From: Cliona cf. orientalis
Lineage: Eukaryota > Porifera > Demospongiae > Clionaida > Clionaidae
Direction: 5' to 3'
Assembly: GCA_963930775.1 (NCBI GenBank)
Contig: OZ005689.1
Coordinates: 11,129,079-11,193,078 of the forward strand
Length of the DNA stretch: 64,000 nt
The notes under the pieces are model-generated. The model searched no databases. It saw only the letters and a program-made list of their open reading frames with translations, and had not been told where the DNA came from. Both the position numbers and the translations under genes were made by a program. Within the stretch, counting starts at the first letter, position 1. Each line of letters opens with the position of its first letter. Of the stretch, positions 49,688-59,408 are shown one piece after another.

Positions 49688-49778
49688 CATTGAGCAGTCC
49701 ATAGTCCAGTCCACAGTCCAGTCCACGGTCCAGTCCATGGTCCAGTCCATGGTCCAGTCCACGGTCCACAGTCCAGCT
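49688..49778. repeat. CAGTCCA-type minisatellite
   Basis: The unit CAGTCCANNGTC recurs about seven times upstream of the MULE start codon. The same motif makes up parts of the inverted repeat at 50,140-51,305, which suggests a common origin. Confidence 0.85.
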
Positions 49779-50139
49779 TACACTAACCCGCCGGGACCGT
49801 ACACGAAAAACTGAACGCTCTCAGACTCGGCCACCATACAGTAGACTATGTGGCTTTAGTGGCGCGGCATCACGCAACAGATCTACAAAACTAAAGTAAG
49901 CAGAATCTAGTATGACTGTTAGTAGCCTCATCCCCATCATACCCTTCCAGAATGTTTAAGCCGTAGCTTACTAGAATAAGTCACGGCACAGGCACCACTG
50001 TTGGTGGCTACCATATCCTAGTACTTGTCATGAATTAACAACGAAGCCAGAGAGACTGAGATCTAGAGAAAGAGGAGAGAGATATGTGATTGAGATGATG
50101 ATGAGGCTCTACTGAATTTCTTATCTATGGTTGTCATAA

Positions 50140-51305
50140 ATTTCCCTGTTAAAGGGGTTGGTGTAAAACCTGGACTGTGGACTCTGGACTGGACTGTGGA
50201 CTGGACTATGGACTGAGATTTGGACTGGATTTTGGACTGACGCGTTAGATTTTGACGACCATTTCCAATCAACCTTACTAGGATCGACTGAACGAAGGGC
50301 AGTAAATCTATCACTTCTGTTGGAGCATAGGGTTGGAGTGGTGTCTGGGGTAACAGAAATGGAAAACAATAGGCTTACTTCCTTATGAAGTCACGGTGGG
50401 ATCAAGAACTAAGCATGCAGTGTAATTATGACAAATACACTGCATGCTTAGTTTTTGATCCCACCGTGACTTCATAAGGAAGTAAGCCTATTGTTTTCAG
50501 CCTACATGTCAGTTCTTCTGATTCACTAGTATCAAACCTCTGGGCTGCCTCAGCTAATGATTATAGTCTTCAAATATAAGTTTGTGATGCAAATGACTGT
50601 TGAGTTACTTAAAATGATATTGGACTCAAATCGTTTGACATCTTGATCATACGTACATACTAGCCTATAGCTGTGGCACCTGAGCAGAAATTTTGGATCT
50701 TACTAGCACATACATGTATCACAACACAGAGTGCATTTCAATCTTGTCACCTTGATTCCACATGGTAAATATTCACACTGAAGTTGCAACACTGGTAATC
50801 ATGAATCAAAACACAGTGCTTTATTAGATTGCACAAAAAACAAAAACAAACAGTTCACACAAAAACCAAACATAAGCTGCAGATATTCTGTTTTGCTGTC
50901 AAGGAGGTTATGATATCCCGGAGAACAGTTAGACTTCATGGTGTAAGCTTAAAGAAGGGAAATGCAGCCTGAACACAAGCAGTCTGGCTCATGAAGCACT
51001 GACAAACACTAATTCAGGCTTACTGATAACACAGCATGCTGATTTCTTGATCCCACCGTGACTTTATGAGAAAGTAAGCCTATTGTTTTCCATTTCTATT
51101 AGCCAAGGCACCTCTCCAACCCTATGCTCCAACAGAAGTGATACATTTACTGCCCTTCGTTCAGTCGATCCTAGTGAGGTTGATTGGAAATGGTCGTCAA
51201 AATCTAACGCGCCAGTCCAAAATCCAGTCCAAATCTCAGTCCATAGTCCAGTCCACAGTCCAGTCCAGAGTCCACAGTCCAGGTTTTACACCAACCCCTG
51301 TTAAA
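50140..51305. repeat. Inverted repeat with coding-like arms and a central hairpin
   Basis: The left arm (50,140-50,435) and right arm (about 51,040-51,305) are inverted copies. Each arm encodes, towards its CAGTCCA-rich tip, an open stretch with SNRSDRFTALRSVDPS and a variant of it. At the inner end of the left arm is a hairpin with 60-bp arms, 50363-50422 and 50438-50497, one mismatch and a 15-nt loop. The right arm holds a third copy of that hairpin sequence near 51,042-51,095 (TTGATCCCACCGTGACTT). The short open stretches begin near splice-acceptor-like sequences, but no family is recognised. It may be a composite of transposon ends. Confidence 0.75.
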
Positions 51306-51647
51306 GTAGCAGTGTGTGTGTGTGTGTATCTCCCCCCCCCCCCCCCCCCCAATATTCAGAAAATTACTAGGTGAAATTTGTGAAGTTTTGCTTAGGTATC
51401 CTTTTTGGGAACACTAATATTGGTTTATGCTCTAGCTTCCCACCCCCTTGGCCAAGGTGTCCCATTAGTCCGCCCTCAAAATTTTTGTGCCAGATAAAGC
51501 CCTGCTTTGTGATATTCATAATTGGGTACAAATGTTTCTAGAAACTTTTGCTAGGAGAATATTGCCAAATTCCTGTAATCGGTGAAGAACTAATTTTCTG
51601 TCCTGTGTTAAAAATTGCATAGAGGATATAAGCTTAGCGTCCTCTAT
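51306..51647. other. C run and an older MITE copy
   Basis: A (GT)n and C run at about 51,312-51,350 is followed by sequence parallel to the MITE at 51,648. AACACTAATATTGGTTTATG matches its AACATTAATATTAATTTATG, and CCAGATAAAGCCCTG at about 51,491 matches its right end. This is a second, diverged copy without a clear left end. Confidence 0.5.
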
Positions 51648-51989
51648 CAGGGGTTTATCTGCATAGAGCCCAGCAGGGTGTGTTTCCCCCCCCCAAGAGG
51701 CTCTGTTTCCCCCCCAAAAGATTTACAAAAATTGATTAAAATTCATGAGATTTCACAATTAAATGCAAACAGCTCTTGTTTAAATTGTACTCCACATGTC
51801 CATTATGTTGTGTTAAAGTGTTACTTAGGTGCCTTTATGGGAACATTAATATTAATTTATGCTTTAGCTTCCCGCGCTTCGCGCGGGAGGGGGCACATCC
51901 CGCACCCACCCCTTGGGCCGCTTGGCGGCCCATTACTTCAACTTCTCCCATGTTTCCCCCCCTAAATTTTTGGGCCAGATAAAACCCTG
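51648..51989. mobile_element. 342-bp hAT-like MITE with 5-bp duplication
   Basis: The ends CAGGGGTTTATCTG and CCAGATAAAACCCTG are inverted. TCTAT flanks both sides (51643-51647 and 51990-51994). The interior is C-rich and contains CGCGCTTCGCGCG. It shows the same end type and duplication length as the elements at 3,617 and 18,404. Confidence 0.75.
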
Positions 51990-52296
51990 TCTATTGTCGA
52001 AAACATTAAAAATTTTCTGCAATACTGAGGTACATGTAGCTGGGCTTGATGGATACAGCGAAAATGTTCACATACACAATGTCATGTACATGTACTCCTC
52101 CAATTTAACCACTGAAATGGATTTATTGTGTGGCCTCTTTTGTTGCAGACACTGATTTAAAGCCCAAGTTCCACTGCAATCTACCTGAAAGTAGTCATAA
52201 AAAGTTTTTCAGATGCGAAGAGGAAGTGTTGAAACCAAGGTACTTCTGTGCCATAATACTCTTGCATGGCTACATGGACATTAGTATATATTATTA
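51990..52296. other. Short unassigned stretch
   Basis: An exon-like block with splice signals at about 52,150-52,240 (LKPKFHCNLPESSHKKF) is present but could not be linked to a gene. Confidence 0.3.
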
Positions 52297-52942
52297 ACCC
52301 TCGGCGCATGCGCGAGAGTTACGGTAGTCGTTCTGTGTGTCTGTGTGTGTCTGTCTGTCTGTCTGTCTGTTACCACGCTAACTGCTACATACCTCGTTTG
52401 CGAGTCCAAATTGCGATGTTATAAGGTTCCTTATGGCGTTCCAAACTCATGATTTATATGGATTTTGTAGAGAACGCTTTGTTCGCTAGTTTTGGAGTCA
52501 TTTGCTGATTCTAAGCTTCTTGACTTCTCCGATCTCGGCCAGCTAACTTTTCGTATAAATAGAACGCTGGGTGTGTCACGCTATATACGGCATAGGCCTA
52601 ATATTATACGCATGTGCGAGGGTTACGAAGGCGGGGTCAGGGGACATATGGATGAGATGTATATTAAATTGGCAAAAAACATCAGCCAGCAGTATTGAGC
52701 TGGGTTGGCTGAGTGGAGAGGTGGTGCTGGTGGAGAGGTGGTCATGGGTTCGAATCCCGCTTGATCTTCGAATTTTTTTTTTCTTCCACTTTCGAAAATC
52801 ATTTTTTCTAAGCTTTTTTGGTGGGCTAGTTTGCCGGTACTCAAAGCGCTAAATTTTAGACACAGCCTAATATTATACAATCATCTTTATAGCTACCTAC
52901 GTAGTATGATAACATTACTATAAATCTGACAGCGCCGAGGGT
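52297..52942. mobile_element. 646-bp MITE carrying a tRNA-like sequence
   Basis: Inverted ends ACCCTCGGCGC and GCGCCGAGGGT are flanked by TTA on both sides, a 3-bp duplication of the type made by PIF/Harbinger transposases. A (TG/CTGT)n tract follows the left end. A tRNA-like segment lies at 52,699-52,767. No transposase was found. Confidence 0.65.
52699..52767 (+). other. tRNA-like segment with A and B boxes
   Basis: GGTTGGCTGAGTGG resembles a polymerase III A box of Leu/Ser-type tRNAs, and GGTTCGAATCCC about 40 bp later is a perfect B box. The segment between is purine-rich and does not make a convincing anticodon arm, so it is a pseudogene or SINE-type promoter and not a working tRNA. A T run follows at about 52,773, which could terminate polymerase III. 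Confidence 0.55.
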
Positions 52943-53585
52943 TTAGCACCAGTGGTGTTCATTGTAGTGATTTGCTAGCGCTGATAGTGGTCCACTGGGA
53001 TCAGAAAGGTCACTTCATTTCGACGCTGTGGAAAAGAACTGATAAAGAGATACCACTAGACTTGCATTTAGCTCCTGCAGCTAGCGACCGTGTGTGGCGC
53101 GTATAGGCCAAAGGTCACGTGCGAAAGGAAAAAAATTTCACACATTCAAATTTTCGCAGTTTTTATTTTCGTATAAGGATGTAGCATACAAAATATACGA
53201 AAATTAGCACCATACGAAAAAATCCTGCTATACGGTATTAGTTTGGTCAGTATATGTCATTAAAAGCTTTATACGTACACATACAGGAGAGCTTAGCTGT
53301 ACATAGGTGTCAGAAGCAACTGGAAGATGAGGGGGCAAGGGTCAGGTAACAGTGCGTGCGCGAAGTACGTGCACAAAATTTATAGCCATGCCCACTAATT
53401 AACGGGAAATTAGTTCATGAACAGCACTGAATTTAGTGAGCAAAAGCAGCGGGGACTACTGTAGGGCAGATGAAAGCAGTCTACTTTCCAGGCAAAACAT
53501 TCATATAGAGAGGTAAGGTCAGCTTATTCTATGGAATAATGTAAAAGTGGGTGTGTCCGGTCATGAAAAGTGGAGGGGGCATAGT
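52943..53585. other. Intergenic stretch without supported genes
   Basis: An end-like motif (TATACGGTA) occurs at about 53,231, with related TATACGA/TCGTATA inverted motifs upstream, possibly a relic of a CCGTA-type MITE. Nothing else was recognised. Confidence 0.4.
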
Positions 53586-53608
53586 CCCCCCCCCCCCCCC
53601 CCCCCCCC

Positions 53609-54243
53609 AGTCTCGTGCCCAGCCTCTTTATCGCACGCGGAAAAAGAGTCTGGTAAAACGCGTATTCAATTTTGGTTCCATACGTACGTGACGTATTCTG
53701 ACACGGGCACAATGAATGTCACTATAAGCGATGGCGCAATCACTGTTTAATATTATTATTCGCGCAGAAGTGTTTGAAAAGCATCTACCGTAGGCTATGG
53801 CGCCAGCGGGATCCTTGGACAGTGGAGTCTGAGTGCTACGCTTGTCTCGTTGCCTGATTTGTACCCAAAAGGACGGCGGTAAGCTTTCAAAAACAGGAAA
53901 AAATTTCTCCTGGTAGACTAAGAGAGATAAACACATTCTTGCTGGCTAAAATGTAGCTTACCACTTTCGCCTAAACTTCATAGACACTAGCATGATTCAA
54001 ACGTGGGATAGTTTCGATGATCGCTTGCTGAATGTCAGTTTCGCTGTCCAACAACTACATGTAGTCATCTCCTACAAGTAAAGTGCAAAGTACACGGTGA
54101 AGCATCGCAATCTTTTCTTGATGACGTGGCACCGTTCTGCAATCTGATTGGACGCGGCCAATCTCACCGCGCGGAACCAAAATTGAATACGCGTTTCACC
54201 AGACTCTTTTTCCGCGTGCGATAAAGAGGCTGGGCACGAGACT
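53609..54243. mobile_element. 635-bp MITE with 71-bp inverted ends inserted in a C run
   Basis: The 71-bp terminal repeats start AGTCTCGTGCCCAGCCTCTT at both ends and differ at one position. Poly-C lies outside both ends (53586-53608 and 54245-54261), so the insertion split a C run and the target duplication, if any, consists of C. No coding capacity was seen. Confidence 0.88.
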
Positions 54244-54261
54244 ACCCCCCCCCCCCCCCCC

Positions 54262-55034
54262 GGGTGCGATGCCCATGCTGTAGTTACATGCAGCCCCTAT
54301 ATAGCATCCATCCACAAATACCAAGTCTATCCCAGTCTTAATTGCTAAGTGACGAATCTGCATACCACCAGGTAAACTTACAGTAGGAGTCAAAAAAACG
54401 GTGACGTTTTCGTTCCGTTCCATCCCATCGTGACGGCGCGCGAGTCCGTTCCGCTTGCCGTTCAATGATTGCTACAAGCACGTTTCCGTCCCGTTCCATT
54501 CCGTCCCACCCTCGTACGTTGCTTCGCCCACTGCGAAAACGTTTGCCATTTTGCAAAGACGAGCCGCGTGTTCGTACGCTGATCGAGCGCTTGTGGCAGG
54601 TCTGGTGTCAAAGTGAACGACTCTTGATCGCCAGAGAATAACATCTTTACAGAGATTCTGTACGCTTTTGTTCGACCGTCAGTCAGCCGCGTGTTCGTAC
54701 GCCGATCGAGCTCTTGTGGCAGGTGTCAAAGTGAACGACTCTTAATCGCTAGAGAACGAGATCTTTACAGAGATTCTGTACGCTTTTGTTCGACATCAGT
54801 CACAAAACTGACAGAAATCTACTTGATCCTGTGAGAATCTACCACTGTCAGACGATTACCTGAAAGGTAGGTACACTATTGGTGTGGTTACTAGTCATAT
54901 TCTGTGCATACTGTATCACTATAGTCTAAGCCAAGCTCATCTGTATTTAGTTGTCCAACCTACTTGTGTAGACAATGTCTATATGCACATATCGATACAT
55001 TTGAAAGAGATTTTGTTCTGGTTTATACATGTAG
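54262..55034. repeat. Intergenic stretch with a 123-bp tandem duplication
   Basis: GCCGCGTGTTCGTACGC begins two copies at 54563 and 54686. They continue with GATCGAGC, TTGTGGCAGGT and GAGATTCTGTACGCTTTTGTTCGA, and the second ends about 54,803. It lies upstream of the Tc1 transposase and might be part of that element, but no inverted partner was found downstream. Confidence 0.75.
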
Positions 55035-56113
55035 ATGCCTTACACCACTTACGTGAAGTTGAGGATCATCCACCATCACTTGCATGGTCTTAGGCCCTAC
55101 ACTATTGCCAAAGTGTTAGAAGAAGAGGGAATAAAAGTGAGCAGATTTGGAGTCCACAAGTTCCTGGTCACATACAGAGAGACTGGGTCAGTTCAGAGAC
55201 AACCAGGCTCTGGGAGGCTTTCTAAGGTCACCATGCAAGTCAAAGAGCTTGTCGAAGAACAAATGCAAAAAGACGATGAGACCACCACATACCAACTGCA
55301 TCACTTACTAGTTGAGAACGGAATTGAGATTTCGCTCAAAACGGATCTACGCTGTCGCACTACGCTGGGATGGACATTTCGAGGGAGCGCTTACTGTCAG
55401 CTAATCAGGGAAGTGAACAAGGTGAAGCGTCTGCAGTGGAGTGAGCAACACAAAGATGACAATTTTGATGATGTAATCTGGACAGATGACACTCACCGGT
55501 GATTTTGCTGTCGCAAAATTGGCCAAGCCCCGAAGCCAAAGCCTAGGTACGTTCGAACATGTACAAGTATGTTCCAGCACACTGGTGTGTGCTGATACAT
55601 AATTATATGACTACTCATTTTGTTTTTTTGTTGTTTTTTTCTAGAGCAAAGCATCCAGTGAAAGTACACATCTGGGCAGGTATCTCGAGAAAAGGAAGAA
55701 CCGAGATCTGTATTTTCGAGGGAATTATGGATAGGTTTCTGTTTACTGAGATTCTGGACAGAACTCTCGTTCCTTTTATCGAAAAAGAGTTTCCAGATTC
55801 ACATCGATTTATGCAGGACAATGATCCGAAACACAAGTCTATCTATGCAAGAGATTTTATCATCGAGAATGGGATCAATTGGTGGAAGACGCCAGCAGAA
55901 TCCCCTGATCTTAATCCCATAGAGAATCTATGGCATGAGTTAAAGGAATTCAGCCGGAGAGAGGTGAAACCACGGACAAAGCAAGAACTTATTGATGGAA
56001 TCTTGAAACTCTGGGAAACTGTCAGCATTGAAAAGTGCAACAGGTACATCAATCATTTGAATAAGGTTATTCCCAAGGTAATAGAACTAGAAGGAGCTGC
56101 TACTGGGTATTAA
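55035..56113 (+). pseudogene. Tc1-type transposase with one intron, inactivated
   Basis: Exons 55035-55546 and 55645-56113 join in phase. A paired-type helix-turn-helix region comes first (PYTIAKVLEEEGIKVSRFGV, QRQPGSGRLS), followed by the DDE domain: VIWTDDT with the first Asp, HRFMQDNDPKHKS with the second, and SPDLNPIENLWHELK with the Glu. There are 34 residues between the second Asp and the Glu, that is DD34E. After VIWTDDTHR there is an in-frame TGA, and the segment that normally joins WTDE to the FCCRK region is shortened. The copy is therefore dead, although the rest is open. The intron (about 98 bp) has GT/AG ends and a T-rich acceptor. No terminal inverted repeats were recognised. 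Confidence 0.85.
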
Positions 56114-56363
56114 CTTGGACCATCCAAAAACTACTACCATGCATCCCATATTTTCTTATTCAATTATTTGTGTGTACTCAAACTAAATTTAATTAGTAAG
56201 ATTGCCATCCCATCTTTCTGTTTGCATAATATTATACTTGGTTGCATGAACATGACAAGTAATTTCAATATTAATAATATAGTAAATCTGCATGTGTTTG
56301 TTTGCAGTATTAACTTTAGTCAGTGTTAGTATTAAGACCCTTCTTCCTCCTCTTGGCTCTTGC

Positions 56364-58325
56364 TCAATTGCAAGCCTGGCTGATTTGCTCAGAGTATTTG
56401 TTCCATTTTTCTTCAAATACCAGTGGACTATTCCAATAGTTTGGGAACAGTCTGCGAATCTCCTCTTTCAACGCCATCAATTCTTGCTGTGGTAGTCCTG
56501 GTTTGCCACCATATCCCTTTGCCGTACACTTAGCCATCACCTCCTCCCCAAAGAAAGCTTCTCTGGCAAGAACTACTACTAGAGTTGTCATTTTCCCCTC
56601 CTTTCCATCCAGATCAGCATAGTTATGCACAACAGAGCTGACAGGTAACAGACCGCTCTTCGGGATGGATGAGGATGGCAGAGTTGGTGGTGCCTCCTCC
56701 CAAGACTCTCTTCGAGGAAGCTGAGGAGGAGGATGTGGTGGTGGTGGTGGTGGTGGGGTGCTCAATAAATGACGGGGTGGAGGGTGATTTGATGCATGAG
56801 GTGTGAGGGACAGACTGGGGGGAGGATGACGTGGTGCACAGGGAGTGTAGGCCAGAGTGGGTGGAGGATGATGTGGTGGCTGGGGGTCTTGGGAATAGGG
56901 TGGGGTCTATAGTCAAGAGGTGGCAATGGAGGTGGCAGTGGTGGTGGGCTTGTTTCTGATCCGGGAAGTGGGGGAGTTGGGAGATCCTGGGGTAGACCCC
57001 CAGCCTCAGTTGACACTGAATTCAGCTGTGGAGGAGGGATATCCTTGGGTGGGATGGCAGGCAGGTGAAGTCTCCAGTCTATCAGTGGATGTCACTACAT
57101 TTGGTGGCCCAGGAGGGATACCCTTGGGTGGAATGGGAGGGGGGAATGAACAGTTGCTGTTCTGCACAGCTGTCTCCAGTCTAGCCACTATTGCCTCCAA
57201 CTCTCTTAGTCTCTTGGATTTGTCTGCATCTAAACATAAGCATTAGATAGTCATAATACATCAAATGTATTACTGTATAAGCTTAGTGCACTTACTTGCT
57301 GCCTGTAGCTTGACAACCTCTGCCTCAAGATATTCCAAGCGTTTAGAGTTGTTATCCACTGTCAAGTTTAGTAGCAGATAACCTGTAAAATCAATGATAG
57401 AGATTGATCACTAATCACACACAGTGAAGTACATGTATGCACATGCACATGTACATGTACATGTACATGCACCTGTAAAAATAACGTGAGTGTGTCTAGT
57501 GCATTGCTACACATACATGTAATCTTACCATCGTCACTATCTTCCTTCAGTTCTTCATCGTCACCTTGTCCTTCCTTTTGTGAGCAATTATGTGGATCAT
57601 CTCGTGGGTTGTCAGCTTGGATCGGAGAAACTCTGTTGGCTTGTAGCTGCTCTAGGGAGGGTTGAACAAGTTCGAGGGGTGCAGTGGAGTTACTAGTCTG
57701 TGCTTTGGAGAGAGAATTGGAGGTTTCCTCCAGCGTGGTAACTGTATCAGACTGCTCTGCTGGACTTGGAGAAGTGGATACTTGTTCTGGTGGATCACTG
57801 TTTCTCACTGGTAGTTTTACCATCACTAGCTGTATCAGGCTGCTCTGCTGGACTTGGAGAAGTGGCTGGTGGATCACTCTGTTTCTCACCGGGTGTTTTA
57901 CCATCACTAGCTGTATCAGACTGCTCTGCTAGACTTGGAGAAGTGGATACTTGTTCTGATGGATCACTCTGTTTCTCACTGGGTGTTTTACCATCACCAC
58001 TCACTATGATGATTCTGCCCTTCTTCTTTGTGGTAGATGTACCCTTCCCTTGGCCAGAACGTGGTGCATGATTCTCTTTTCCACCTCTGTTTTTTTTGGG
58101 TGGCTCAGTTCTAGCTTTCTTCTTGGGTGGGGGACGGGGTTCATAATCCTTTTCTTCCACTTGCATGTCATTCATGACTGCCTTCATTTCACCTTCAGTT
58201 CCTACTGCAACCACTTTACATGGGTACTTCTCCAAACCTTTTACTTTGCATAAAGTGTCTGGAGCCAAATCATCAGGCCTGGGGGTCACAATCTTCTCCT
58301 TGCCAGAAATGCGCGGCCATCCCAT
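56364..58325 (-). CDS. BEN-domain protein with proline-rich linker
   Basis: Exon 1 (58325-57529) starts MGWPRISGKEKIVTPRPDDL, followed by a basic region and about three copies of a 30-residue repeat (SDGKTPSEKQSDP, VSTSPSPAEQSDT). Exon 2 (57382-57296) and the start of exon 3 (57229) encode coiled-coil-like segments (NNSKRLEYLEAEVVKLQ; SKRLRELEAIVARLETAV). A long proline-rich linker follows. The C-terminus (about 56,640-56,364) is a BEN domain: LAREAFFGEEVMAKC, GYGGKPGLPQQEL, IRRLFPNYWN. BEN domains bind DNA and act in chromatin regulation. Two or more frame changes occur, one in the third repeat (a 2-bp difference between repeat copies) and others in the proline-rich part. Unless they reflect unseen introns or sequence errors, this copy is damaged. 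Confidence 0.65.
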
Positions 58326-59408
58326 AGTTGGAATAGCGAAAATGTTTCATAATTCGTTTAATTGGACGTGTACATTCTCTATGGGGATAAACCAAAACAA
58401 CAAGCTACCCAACTTCCGATCATCTAGACTTCTTTGATACAATAAACGGAAGCTCCTGATGATTTGCGACTATCCATACTGCATGCACAGAATTTACTAT
58501 TTTAGCAAACGTACTTGATCAACTTGTCCATAGATAGCAATACATTTTTGCTGAAGTGCCTGTAAACTTGAACGATTTTGCATCACTAGTAGCCTAAACT
58601 TTCGACTTCCGATCATCTAGACTACTTGTTTAGCTATGAAACCTCATAGATCTAGCTTAAATCTCACTTCATCGCCATTTTAAAATTTTACTTTGCAAGG
58701 GCAAAGTTCAGCAATATTGCAGAATTTTTGCTGACTCGGCAGTTAGTGACGTCATGACCTTTGAACTGGTCTACAGCTGAGCATAGATTATATATCACCC
58801 GCCCCGGGATTGGAAACGCATCACGTGCGCGCATACGTTGTACAGCTATGCTCGCGGGCAGTCCGTGTTATTGTTTTTCGCACCAAAGAGTAGAGAAGCT
58901 GCTGAAGCACAGGCACTCTGAAAATGGTTTTGAACCGATTCTAAGGTAAGCCACTGCGTTATTTTACTCAATCTGTACTTAAAAATGAGTTTCCAAGCCT
59001 ATCTTAGTTTGTCAGCTGTTGGCCTACCAAGATCACACATTGCCAACCATGTCATGGCTACCTGCCACCTCTATTCTTGTCTTTGTGGGGTAAAATCTCT
59101 TCTTGTACGGGGTGTAGGTATACAAAAAAGGTCTAGTTTCAAAGCTTTTGATGAGTTCTGTGGAGCTATCAGCTTAATTTTAGTATATCTGTACTTTCCA
59201 TGTAGCCTGATCTTGATGGAGGTGTCAAAATAAGAGATTTTGTAGCTAGGCTTTGTGGGGGGATTCTGCCTTATCAGAAACATAATCATAGATGCAAAAT
59301 TGAATTTTAAGTCCCTATGTGGATGTTTTGTGGAATGATCATGAAAAGTTGGCCATAGAGGACTTTGTATAGCTGATATTGTCCTATGAACATTACAGAT
59401 TTTGAAAG
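58326..59408. other. Divergent region between the BEN gene and the P-like transposase
   Basis: The promoters of both divergent genes should lie here. A possible 5' exon at 58848-58944 (MLAGSPCYCFSHQRVEK, then a GT donor) precedes the transposase, but its frame does not run into the main ORF, so it may be untranslated. CGGGCAGTCCGTGT at about 58,857 has an inverted near-match at about 63,783 (CGGGCAGTCCGCGT), a possible trace of element ends. Confidence 0.4.

Noticed and set aside
52699-52767. Functional tRNA gene
   Set aside because: A and B boxes are present, but the anticodon arm does not fold convincingly and the sequence lies inside a MITE.
53628-53936. 102-residue minus-strand frame
   Set aside because: It begins inside the element interior and ends in its 71-bp inverted terminal repeat; no family similarity was seen.
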